A stretch of 64,000 nucleotides of DNA from Heterostelium album PN500 (lineage: Eukaryota; Evosea; Eumycetozoa; Acytosteliales; Acytosteliaceae). The position numbers and the translations under genes are program-made. This document shows, in pieces, positions 31,594 through 43,400 of the stretch. The stretch is taken from NCBI RefSeq assembly GCF_000004825.1, contig NW_008805086.1:682001-746000 (forward strand), in the 5' to 3' direction. Position 1 is the first letter of the stretch. Each line of letters starts with the position of its first letter. Under the pieces are notes generated by a model. That model saw only the letters and a list, made by a program, of their open reading frames with translations, had not been told where the DNA came from and ran no database searches.

Positions 31594-34501
31594 TCACTTT
31601 GAATTATCATCTAAATCAATTGGATCTGTCATTTCTTTATCTTTATCGACTGAGACGGCATCATCAGTAGTATTGGTATTAGGCGGATTCTCTGATACTG
31701 GTGATGGGGCAATTGCAAAACCAGTTGATTTGGCTGTGAAGTTCATTGGCTTGGCTGTAAAATTTATTGGTGTAGCTGGTTTGGCTGTGAAGTTCGTGGG
31801 TGCAGGCTTAGCTGGCTTGGGTATAAAAGTCGCCGTAAAATTCATTGGTGTAGCTGGTTTGGCTGTGAAGTTCGTGGGTGCAGGCTTAGCTGGCTTGGCT
31901 GTGAAATTAGGGTTTGAAGCTGTTGGCTGAGGATTTGTTGTTGATCCCAAAGGTGTTGTTGTTTGTGTGTTTGACATTGATACAAAAGTTCCATTAAATC
32001 CAGAGAATGTGGGTTGCGAGCCAGCAGAGTTTGTTGCAATCGATCCAAAAGTTCCATATGATACATTCGTAGCTCCAGGTCCAAAATAAGGCATCGATGG
32101 TGCTGGTTGAGCCAATGAGTTTATTGGTACAAATGATCCGATTGTTGGTTGCTGTGAATTCGGTGTTGATCCAAAAGTTCCATATGATACATTCGTTGCC
32201 CCAGGTCCAAAATAAGGCAACGATGGTGCTGGTTGAGCCAATGAGTTTGTTGTCGATCCAAATGATCCGGTTGAAGGTTGTGATACAGATGTGACTCCTT
32301 GACCAAGCGTTGGCGGTGGTGTAATTGTTGGCTGCTGTGAATTCGATGTTGATCCAAAAGTTCCGTACGATATATTCGTGACTCCAGGTCCAAAGTAAGG
32401 CATCGACGGTGCCGGTTGGGCCAATGAGTTTGTTGTCGATCCAAATGATCCGGTTGTTGGTTGTTGTGAGTTCGATGTTGATCCAAAAGCTCCGTACGAT
32501 ACATTCGTAACTCCAGGTCCAAAGTAAGGCATTGATGGTGCTGGTTGGGCCAATGAGTTTGTTGTCGATCCAAATGATGATCCGGTTGTTGGTGTTGTTG
32601 TCTGTGGTGGCACTGAACTAACTCCTAATCCAAATCCAAATGGCAATGGTTCGTTATATTGTTGCGCTGGTGGTGGATATGGGATTTGAACTGGTTGTTG
32701 TTGTTGTTCTTGAGATCTATCTCTTCTTAGTTGTTGTGCATACAACATTTGATCGGCTTCATCTTCAGAGGTATCGTCACGATCCGAATCAATATATAGA
32801 TTATAACATTTCGATTTACTATCGTCGTCCTGGTCCATAGATTCTACTTGATGGTCATAATAGACTTCTCCTTCTTCCGAATCAGACTCGTCTATACATT
32901 CGATCTCCTCAAAGAATGAACCATCCGATAGTCTTTTACTTTCTATATATCCACCATCTATATACTGAGAGATAACCAATGAATATCTATTGTCCAAACG
33001 TCTTATTTGTATTGAATCATAAACGTTGACTTTCATTTCGATGGTTGAACCAAATGGTTGTGTAGCAAACATTGAGTAGTTCAAACAACGTTTTGGACAT
33101 GCAGTGTTCTCTAGCAACTTAACAGTCTTTACAAATGGGGGTAGATCATCGTTATAACCAATAGGCAATGCTAAGTAGGTTAGAGAAGCTGGCACTGCCA
33201 ACGACAACTCTTTGCGTGTGTATCTACTTTTCTCTGTACCAAACTCAAGTGACTCCAAAGATGCTGGAAGTACACCTGGCACCAGCTTATGAAGATACCG
33301 GCCACCTAGCTGTAGTGACAGTAGTGTTGGTGGCAGCAATCCAGCATCCAGAACTTCATTGAATGTATTTCCGAAATCCAATCTGGTCAAACCATTTGGA
33401 AACACTCCGACTTTCAAGTTAGAGTTGAACCAATAACCGAATACAATCTCGCCAACAGAGCTAGGTATGAGACCAGGTGCAATATTGCTGGTATTGTAGA
33501 ATCTATCGAAACTGATCTTTTGTAGCAACGGACCGTTGTGTTCAGCAATGAGATTTCCTTTGAGGTGTGTCAGCAGCGGTGTATTCATGTAGCCAATTGA
33601 CTTGAGTTTATCGACCGATGGCAGTGCCAACAGATGTGGATAACTGCCGTGAAGAGTAAGACTGCGCAGTTTTGGAAGTAGCGTTCTCTCGGGAATCAGC
33701 TGGTTGAAATTGGCACCCACCGTCAGCTTGGTGATAGAGGGTGGCAGTTGTTCGAGTGTTTGGTTGAACTTATCACCGAAAACGAGCTTAGTCAATCCAT
33801 TGGGTAGAACCGACTCTTTCAGTGGTTGATTAAACGAATGGCCAAAAGTGAGAGTCTTTAGTGCCGGCGGTAGTACACCGACTTCAAATGGAAGATCGTA
33901 GCCATCACCGAAATTTAGCTCCTCCAGCAATGGTGGAAAGTCACCGGCATAGATAGGCTGTTGAAACATAACTCCAAGAGTCAATACACGAAGCGATTGT
34001 GGAAGTGAGCCCTCTGTGAAATGCAAATTGAATTTAGCATACCGTTCGAACACCAGTGACTTTAGTGTTTCCGGTAGTTCATTCTCGTAGAAATCACGAG
34101 TATAAAGCTCGTTGATTGCCAAATGAGTGATTCCAACTGGTAGATTCTTTTTATAGATCTGATAATTGGTTTCATAAAAATAAGCTTTAAAAAAGATATT
34201 AATTATAATGATTATTATTGATGTATAAACAGCTGGATGGTGATAACATACATAATTTATAACTTTTTGTTTCAATAGATTTAAGAATGGGAGATTTGAA
34301 GGATTTCAATAGAAAGAATTCACCATTGTAGTGAGACGAGTCGTATAACTCTTTGTCTGTGGTGTTGAAAGTATACTTTTCTGGTAACTGATAAAAACAT
34401 TGTTTACAAGTAAGAGTGAAACATATCTGATCTATTGGGTCATCGACAAAACTTATAATTTTTTGTAATAGAATGAGAGGAAATGTTGATAAGTCTTTCA
34501 T
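31594..34501 (-). CDS. F-box-like/FNIP-repeat protein with FG-like repeat tail
   Basis: Exons 34501-34252 and 34184-31594 give 946 aa. The start MKDLSTFPLILLQKIISFV is the F-box-like head of dictyostelid FNIP proteins. Residues about 95-430 hold FNIP repeats of about 22 residues (LPPSITKLTVGANFNQ, FPNGLTRLDFGNTFNE). An acidic stretch (DESDSEEGE) and Gln tract follow. Residues about 590-800 are tandem copies of a block of roughly 40 residues carrying SFGSTTNSLAQPAPS, MPYFGPG and TNVSYGTFGS, rich in FG and Pro. The end repeats NFTAKPA. FG-rich tails are typical of nucleoporins, not of FNIP proteins, so this fusion is unusual. The frame is open upstream of ATG 34501 but lacks an ATG. Confidence 0.85.
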
Positions 34502-34799
34502 TTTTAATAAAATTGCTTCTAGTGAAAAATAGGAAGGTGAGTCTAATTTAATTAATAGTGGTGTGATTTTCAAATCAAAAAACAAAAAAATAAACGACTT
34601 ATAAGAAATGTAAAAAATTCAAATAATTACAAAATTGGGAAAAAAGGGGGGTGTCTTTAAGTGTTTTAATGGGCAACAAAGTCTTTGTTTTTTGCATGAA
34701 TTTTTTGAATTTTATTTTTTTATTTTGGCGGGAGGTTTTACAATTTATAGTTTTGAAACTATTTCTATCGCTCTATCTAACTGTAATTTATCTATTTAT

Positions 34800-37700
34800 T
34801 TATCTTGGTGAAATAGACTCTGGATCTGATAGGTAGAGTGATGGTGTATCTGGATCTTTTTGTTGATTTGGCGAGTTGATCAACTCTGGTGAGGAATTGG
34901 ATGAATCACAAACACTGATTTTGGCTGCAGTGTTGTGTTTGTTGATGAGTGATGGTGATGAAGTTGATGAGTTGAGAGCAATATTGTTGTTGTTACTGGC
35001 AGCAATTTTTCTGGTACATTTACCACATTGAATGTAAACAGTTGGACGTGGTGTTTTTGGTTTCTTGTTATTGCTATTGCTATTGTTATTGTTATTGTTA
35101 TTGTTGGTGGTTGTTGTTGGTACAACTTCATCGCCGGCGTTTGAATCTTGAATTGGCATTTCATTGTCGTGTTTGGATTCGCTGTATTCATGCTTTTGGA
35201 GGATGGTAATGTCATTGGGAAGACAGGTGATGCAATAGGACGAAGGACACTCCTTGCAAATGAAAAAAGATCCACCCGATTCATTCGGTGTCTTTCTGCA
35301 GCTGTGACAGGAGTGGCGTGGACACTTCCAACTTCTTGGGGTGTGGGCAAGTCCTGCGCACGATCTATGATAGATCTTTGGACACGATCTGCATTGTACG
35401 ATTGAAGTTCTTCCTTTTGGATCTTCTTCTTTCTTACAAAGGAAACATGATCTGTCACACTAATAATTATTTTTTAGCAAGATTAATTAATAAACAAAAT
35501 CGAATAGATGGAATTGCGAATAATAATGATAAATATAAACTTACAAGATTCTTTTGTCTTTTTGGATTTCTACGTTTCTTGTCTGTTTGAAATTCAGTTT
35601 TTGGATCGACAACGTTGTGTTCCGAGGAAACAAATGTAAAGTTGAATGGTGTGTTGGTCTTGGAATTTGTTTTCCAGAGATCTTGGTTGTTGTCTTTGTG
35701 GATCTGTGAGTAGAGTGAGAGAATACCTGGTGCATCGCCAATCGATGAGGACAATGAAGAAGACGAGGTCGATGGCGATGTCAAGATGGGTGTATTCAAT
35801 TCACTGGCTGGTGGAGTGGAGGGAACTGGTGAGGCAACAGCTGTTGTGGTTGTTGCTGTTACTGGTGTGCTTGGTGCCTTGGCATTTGATGTACTGCTGC
35901 TACTACTATTAGTAGCGGCAGCGGCAGCAGCGGACATCTTTACAATACAAAACTTCATCATTTCAATCATATTATCTTTTTTAGAGATAACTGTATTCGA
36001 TTGTGAGGATGACGATGATGATAAAGTTGATTTATTTTTGAATTGTTGATATGCCCATTCCTCAACGGAATCGACAGCCAACAATACAAAAGAAGGACAG
36101 ATGGAACGATGGTCATTGGCCGATCCACACGATGGAAGAGATGAATCTGAAAGCTCAGTATTCTCTGTGGATTCCGATTGCCAATAGTGGTCAAACTCAA
36201 CTACCAGATCATCGTGCTTAAATGGACTGTAAATCGATGACTCTAGGAAAGTTGATAGAATAATTTGGGTCTGATTATTTTCATCTTCCAAATCATTATT
36301 TGTACCAGGCTTGGTAAAAGTAATTGATCTATAAATAGATGATTAAAATATGGTTAAGTTAAATATTTGATTATCAAATAAAATATTATATAATTAATAT
36401 ACATACTTTAAATTAAAATAATCTTCTAATATCTTTAACATTGGTTGTGAAGATGATAGAATGAATAAACGGGTCGGTTTAGCAGATGACGATTGTGACA
36501 TGGCTTCGAGTAGTTTGTCAAGCACCATGAGTTTACCAGAACATAGAATGAGATGATCGTCATTGCTGTTGGCGGTGGCGGTGTTCTTGGGTGGTTCAAC
36601 ACCACCGAATTGGTATGGGTGATTAGCACACTTCATTAGCATCAAATAGAGGCCATGTAGGAAACTAATCTTTTCATTTTCGTTCTGGTTGTGTGAGATC
36701 TTTGGAATATTGTTTTTTAAGAGATCCCTGTAGAGATTCTTTTGAGTCTCTGACATTGAGATCAACAGTGGAATTGAAACGGGTGACGTTGGAGAATTCT
36801 CCTTGTTGTTTAGTGTTACATTATTATTATAATTGGTGAAGAAGCTGTTGATTTCCTCTTGTATTTTACTGTCAATGGTAATTGGAGTGGAAGGAACAAC
36901 AGGTTTCTCAGGGGCACGAGAACGCTTCTTGGATTTGTTGGTTGTTTTGTTGGTGGTGGTGGTGGTCTTGTCAGAGTTGTTGATTGTTGTTGTTGAGGTT
37001 GATGTTGATGTTGTTGGTGGTGATGATACTGGTGGATTGTCCAACGATGAAGGTTCATTGTTGTTGAGAAAATGACATGGTGTTGATGGAGTGGATGGTG
37101 TGGATGGTGGTGAGCTGTTGTTGGCGAGTGTTGTGGGAGTGACATTAGCAACAGCAGCTGTTTGGTAGTCTAGGGGTGATGAAGGATAGACAACCTGGTG
37201 GAAATGGTGTTGTTGTTGTTGTTGAATTAGAGCCGATGGATAGAGGTGATATTGGGTCAGTGTAGGTGTGGCGGCGCCATACGAGTAGTGGGTGGTCGGA
37301 GTATTTGGCAACCTTGGACTGATTTCAATATCGGAGGCGGCGTTTCCATTGGTGTAGGTCGAGACGTTTGCCGTGTGCAAATAGTAGGCTGGTGCACCAT
37401 AGGGATGGACGACGGCTTGCGGTGGCGAAGTCAGGTGGTGGTGTTGTTGTTGATGGTGTGGCGAATGCATGTAGTGAGGTGAGTGTGGTGTGTGGATGGG
37501 TGACGACGATGAGCTTGAACTTGGTTGAATAACAATATATGGAATATGATGTTGTTGTTGATGAATTTGATGAGTTTGATGGTGTAGTTGTGATTGTGGT
37601 TGTTGTTGGTATTGATAGGCAGTTGTTGTTGATGTTGGTGGCGGTGAGTTGCAAACGATGGATCGTTGTGGTGGAGTTGCCGACAACTCATTGGAAGATT

Positions 37701-37935
37701 GGATGTCATCGATTTGGTCATCATCGGAATTCGAGAGGTATTCATCGATGCTGTCGTCGGTTTGTTGTTGATGTTGTTGTTGAGGTGTATAATTGCTACT
37801 GGATTGGCAACAATTTGAGTTTTGTTCGCATGTGGCATGGCTAGTCACATTATTATCGTATAAATCATGTGGATGTTGGAATGGAATGGAATGTATAGTT
37901 GGTTGTTGTTGAGAATAATAAAAGTGGTCTTCCAT
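34800..37935 (-). CDS. PHD-finger protein with HDA2/3- or SNF2-C-like domain
   Basis: Exons 37935-36407, 36328-35545 and 35459-34800 give 990 aa. Residues 1-380 are Gln/His/Ser/Pro-rich and disordered, with an SKKRSRAPEK nuclear-type basic patch. Residues about 393-560 resemble the SNF2 helicase C-lobe as kept in HDA1-complex subunits 2/3: SETQKNLYRDLL, LYLMLMKCANHPYQF, LCSGKLMVLDKLLEAM, LFILSSSQPMLKILEDYF, and later VDSVEEWAYQ. No Walker A or DEAH lobe is present, so it is not an ATPase. Exon 3 begins with a PHD-type zinc finger (CFLC, CRSCPKIYHRSC, WKCPRHSCHSC, FICKECPSSYC), the extended NSD-like form that reads histone H3 tails. Likely a chromatin co-repressor or remodelling subunit. A further CGKC lies near residue 890. 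Confidence 0.82.
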
Positions 37936-38250
37936 TTTTGTTGTTTTTTTTTTTATTTTTTTATTTTATTTCCAGGTTATTATTATTATTATTGGTTGGA
38001 AAGGAATTTAAAGAAAGGCAATTGAAAAAAATTAAATAAATAATTATAAATAAATTAAATAAATATAATGGTGAAAAGAAAAAAAAGGAATAGATAAATA
38101 AAGAGTTATTTTTGAAAGGAATTGTTATTGGTTTTCAAAGTATTATCTTGAAAACCAAGTTTAAATAAAATTACAGATGGTAGTGCGGTGTGTTATAACG
38201 ATATGGTTGGTAGGACCAGGTGGGAGACACCCTCTCTCCAAACTTTAAAG

Positions 38251-38364
38251 GAAGAAGAAGAGACAATTGGCTCTTTTGATACAGGTGGTTGGGTTGGATC
38301 CAAATAAATAGGAAGCGTTTGGCCAACTAGAGAGTAATTATTTATTGTGCTACTCTTCTTCTTC
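38251..38364. repeat. 12-bp perfect inverted repeat around a mixed-composition loop
   Basis: GAAGAAGAAGAG (38251-38262) is matched by CTCTTCTTCTTC (38353-38364); within the loop ATTGGC and GCCAA can also pair. Just upstream GGTGGGAGACACC (about 38219-38231) is another small hairpin. Purine/pyrimidine bias of the arms makes a chance microsatellite origin possible. Confidence 0.5.
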
Positions 38365-39934
38365 TCTTCTTTTTGATGAGTGTTTGGACAAGGGAAACAA
38401 AAATTGATTAAACTTTTAAAATTAGAGAGAGAATGTCTCCGATAAGATATAAAAATACAAAGAATAATTTTTCAAATATAAATAATTAAAATTTATGGAG
38501 CGATGGTTTTTTGGTTTATAATATTGTTATAAAGAAAAACAACAAATAATTATTAAGTTAATTATAAATAAATAAATAATAAATAAATAAATAAGTTAAA
38601 AATTAAAATATTCTTTTTTTCTTTTTCTAGTTGTAACAATAATTAATATATTTTAATTTGAGAAATTAATAAAATAAATTAATAAATAAATAAATAAATA
38701 AATTAAAGATAAAGAATTTCTTTTTTTTTTTTTGGATCTTAAAATTAAAAATTTAGTTATTATTATTATTTATCCAATATGATGGAAACGAAGATGTAAT
38801 ATTACAGGTATAAAGATATAATTATTTTTTTTGAATTTGTTGAATTTGAATTTGATTGGCTTGGAATTGACTAACTTTGTTGGCTGATGAAGATGAATAT
38901 AATGAGTATTCTATTATTAATTGAAATGAAATGGAAAAATGAGAACTTATAAGTGTTTGACTATAAGTTATTGTTGGATTAACCGATTAAGCTTAATTAG
39001 TGGGTAATTCTACTTTGGTGAAGAACCAGAGGATAATATTTCTTTCAATGGATGTTTAAAAATAAATGTGATAATTGAGATTCAAAAAGATATGTGATTC
39101 TAAAATTATTTGTTGTTGTTATTGTGTTTCAATTGAATTGTGTGTGTTTGCTGCTGTGGTTACTGCTATACTATTGATACTACTACTAACTTCGACAGAG
39201 TTTTTTCGAACACTGTTGATCTGAGTTTTTTGCTAACTAATTTAAATAAATAACTAATTCTTTACTAACTACTGTACTACTATACTACTATTTATATTAT
39301 ATTATATATATATAGTGAAAGATAACTTTTGATTGAAGTAGAGTCCTCTTTACTTAAAAACAATTGTTGTTTTTTTTAATTATTTATTTATTTTCTGGAA
39401 CAAGATTTGGTTTTGATGGATTATTTATTGGATGAGTGTGTTGTGGTAGTGAGTCGATTGACTTGTGGTTTCAAATTACTATGATGGCTGCTGCTACTAC
39501 TTTGTTTTGTGTGATTTTAGACTACTATTATTAATTATTTATTACTAATATTATTTTAGTGGGTGTAGGTGTGTGGGTAAAGATTATGATTTGACGGATG
39601 GATAGTGGTAGGCTATAGCTTAATACTGTATAATATAAAAAGTATTTTAGAAAAGAAAAGTTTTGTAATGTTTGCTTTGCAATGTGAAAAAACAAAAAAA
39701 AAAAAATTAAAATAAAAAATTTTCAAACAAAAAAAAATAATCAAAAAATAATTAATCAATTTAAGATGATGATGAGAGTGAAGTGAGTGGTCTTGATTGA
39801 GACAAAAGAACAAAGACCTTGTGACTTTGAGAGAGTGTTAGGGGTGTGTTAATTGATCAAATTTTTTTTAGTTTTTGTTGATTTTTTAAAAACATGGGGG
39901 TACCAAAAAAAAAAATTTCAAAAAAAGGTTTTTT

Positions 39935-40015
39935 TTTCATTCGCAAACAAGGAATAATGTTTTTAGAGTAGGCACTACAATGTTATTGGGTGTCGCTTGG
40001 TTCGAGCGAATGAAA
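39935..40015. repeat. 10-bp perfect inverted repeat, 81-nt possible hairpin
   Basis: TTTCATTCGC (39935-39944) and GCGAATGAAA (40006-40015) enclose 61 bases of mixed composition. Arms are not simple sequence, so they are less likely by chance. No class I RNA or tRNA signature found. Confidence 0.55.
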
Positions 40016-40496
40016 GTGGTACAAAATTTTGCAAAAAACCCAAAAGGAAATTCTTTTTTTGCATTTGATCAATCAACTTGTTGCGGAAAATTTTTATAAA
40101 CCCACGTTTTTTTGATTAATAAAAAAATATATAAAACAAGGTTCCAAAAGCATATATTTGCTTGTTAGAAAAAAAAATTTGTTTTATTTTTTACAAAAAC
40201 AAAAAAGAGGGTATGAAAAAAAGGGAGAGGAAATTGATCAACAACAATGATGATGTTTTTAAATAATGATTATCTGAGATTATTTATTTAAGCGATGACC
40301 ACAAAGTAAATTAACTATCCAATCCGCTTAGTGATAAATTAAATAATGATTAATAATAATTATTAACATATTTGGTAATGTCTTTAAAATCACCCACAAC
40401 TTTGACAAATGGATAATTGAATAAATTAGGAAAAGGATCATAGATAGATTAAATAGATATTGTTTAATCGAATCTTTTATTTAGTTTTTTATTTCA

Positions 40497-43400
40497 TTAC
40501 TTTTTTTTGGTGGCTGATCTACTCTTGAATGCCAATATTTTGGTGCGAACCGTTGTGTTTTTCTTGGCGAGGAGGATCACCAGAGTGATTATCACTGCAA
40601 GACTCACCACTACCACTACAACTATGATCGCCACTTTGTAGTCGACCACATCATTCTCACCGCTGTTGTTGTGGTTATTGTTGCTGTCTGTGTTGAATCT
40701 TGTAAGTGTTGAAAAATCAGGATCCATTAGCAACGATTGTTGGAAAGCAGGTACTGTTACCACCACAACTTGTGTCGGTGATGGCGATGACGATGATGAA
40801 GAAGAGCCGCTGGTAGTATTCATTATTTTGTTGGAAATCTGAAGTGTTTCGCCATCCAAAATAATTTTACTGTTGAACCTGCTGAACAGTTGAACATTGT
40901 TAGTGCCCAACACAGTCCAATGGACATCGTTCATACCACTTCCTCCATAGTCAGTAGTGGTATTTCCATTGCTGTTATTGGTATTGTTGTTACTTTGTTG
41001 ACTGGCAGCGGTACTCCATTTGAATTGTAAACGGTTTGAAGAAGCACCGAAGCTATAGCCTTGGAATGCTAGATTGTATTTGAATGTGTTGGCAGGCAGC
41101 AACAGTGAATCGTTGGCCCAGTCGAACGAAGTTTGATTCTTAACAATCATGACGCTGATTGTTAGTTTTCCAGTTCCAATGCTGTGTGAATACTCGTAGA
41201 GACTCTCGGTTTGAGTGGTTGTTTTCCAATTGCTTAGTTCATAGGTCTCAATTATGTTGTCGCCAAGATCCAGCTCGGTAACTTCCAGCAGATCCATTGT
41301 GAAGTTGGTATCGCGACTGAGCAAATCGATATACTTTCCTTCAAACGATGAGAATGTTGCTTTTGGCCGGGTTCTCGAGACTTCCATATCCACTTTGATA
41401 TCGTTTAGAACGTCGCAATTAGGACCGGTATAGTTGTTCTTACACTGACAAGTCATTGCTCGGAGTTCACCGTTTGGTCCACAGTTGTATGTCTTGTTTT
41501 GAATGTCACATGCAATGCCTAGCCATCCATTATTACATATACATTTGTTGACAGTGAGATCACATCTACCGTTACCATTGCAATTGGCAGAAACACAACT
41601 CTCGATCATTACAGTATAGTCAACGTTGTTGCAAGTAATGTTAAAGTTGGTAGTTGGATCGAAACCTGTTCCATTCAAACTGAATATTCCACTGGTTGCA
41701 CTGTGCATCTGGAAGTTCAGCAGATTCGAACCCATCTTGACGGGATACGCTGAGCCGTCGCCAAGAATAAGACCTAGATTATAACCAGTGATTGAGATGG
41801 TCTTGGTTAAAAAGCTGTATTTAGCAGTCCATATTTTTGGACCAGTGAAAGGTGCGATCGTAAGAACATCCGACAACTCAATATAGTTAATGGTATTGAG
41901 GTATTTGGCACCATGAAGTGACAGTGAAACATTGGAACCAACAGACCATCCAGGTGGAAGCACAATTGAACATCCTACTGTCGAACTTGATTTGCCTTGA
42001 GAGTTGTCAATGAATACTGTTTGACATTGAATCATATCGACGTTATTGCTGCTCACCAAATAAAGAATGGGTGGAGGATCTATAATTCCTGGAGTAACCG
42101 TTACTTTTGCCGAGAATGTTCTATTGCTTTTCGAGGTATCGATGTTTTTGGTGTAATCAATCTTGGCTGTTAAAATTGAATCTGGATCGGTGCTTTCTGG
42201 TAGTTTAAGTTGGTTGCTAGAAATACCATAGGCAGGTAGTTGCTCGCAGTTACTTAGAGTATCACAAATCTCTTCAATATAAACAAAATACTTGAGAGTC
42301 GATTGATAGTTTGGAATGGTTAATGTAACATTCTTTGCGGATTTACTGTTATCTCCAGATGCCAAAGTCCAAGTGAATCTCTGGATATCCGGGAAATAGT
42401 TGTTCAAAGCAACGAATCCAATATAGGATATCAATGAATCACTTGCTGGAATGGTAAGTGAAATGGTTGATTGTGTAACGATCAATATAGGTTTCGGGAA
42501 CAATTTCAAATCGGTTGGTTTGATGGTGAAACTAATGGTTGGAATTGCCTCTGGATTCATTAAGCTGATTTCTTCATTCAGGAAATAGATTAAATCTAAA
42601 GTGGTGTATGATACTCCAGTGGAATTAAAGCTTATCGATGGATAAAAAGTTGTTGTTGATTCGATGTTGGAGAAAGTATAGTTTACTGAGTACACTGCCA
42701 ATCCCCTTTCATTATCATCAATTTTCACCAGTGAATCTGTTCTACTAATCATATTTCCATAGAGATTGTCTGCAAGTGATATTCTTCCGACTGGTGGTGC
42801 TGTTGAAGATCCATAATAGATAACAATACTATATGACAATTCCATTGGTGACCGGAATTTAATTGATGAAAAGATTGGTCGAATATCTGTAGAGATTGTA
42901 CATAATGAAGGTGTAGTATAATTGAATAAAATGTAGCTGAAAGGAGAGGTTGTATTGATAACTAAGGAATTTCCATATTTATCGGAACAATTTAAATTGA
43001 TTGGTTCATAACAGTATGCAGGATTATAATAGGAGACAACATAGTAGATTCCACTGTATTGATCACCTTGAATTCTATTGGTTGAATTCAGTGTAAATTT
43101 CTGTGGACCAATCGAGATGAAGCAAGAATTCTCTAATATTCCAACACCAGTATCAGTAATGTTTACTGAAAAGGTGACATTGGTGTAGTCCTTGTTGAAT
43201 CCCACTTGAACTTTGCCAAATGGATTGACAAAATCAATAGGATTTCCATTGAAGTTTGCGTTTCCCAAAGTGTAATTCACTACCAATCCAGGTGATATAA
43301 ATTTAATTGGAATCAATGGAACTGATTTCTCATAAAAGAATTGAGATTTTCCATTGTACGAAAACCGTTTATAATTTCCTTTGAAGTAATATGGATACTC

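Larger units (their letters stand above)
37936..40496. other. 2.5-kb gene-free region with two inverted repeats
   Basis: The largest gap in the window, upstream of the PHD gene and downstream of the second ComC-like gene. Most is A+T-rich with TAAA microsatellites (38570-38595, 38680-38702). Two less A+T-rich islands carry inverted repeats, at 38251-38364 and at 39935-40015. No ORF of note. It may be an extended promoter of the PHD gene or hold RNA genes. Confidence 0.5.

Noticed and set aside
39613-39813. 66-aa minus-strand ORF in the 2.5-kb gap
   Set aside because: Phe/Ile/His-rich translation of A- and T-runs without any feature of a protein.
39961-40020. tRNA gene suggested by GGTTCGAGC
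   Set aside because: No A box upstream, no acceptor stem and spacing do not fit; only the inverted repeat is kept.
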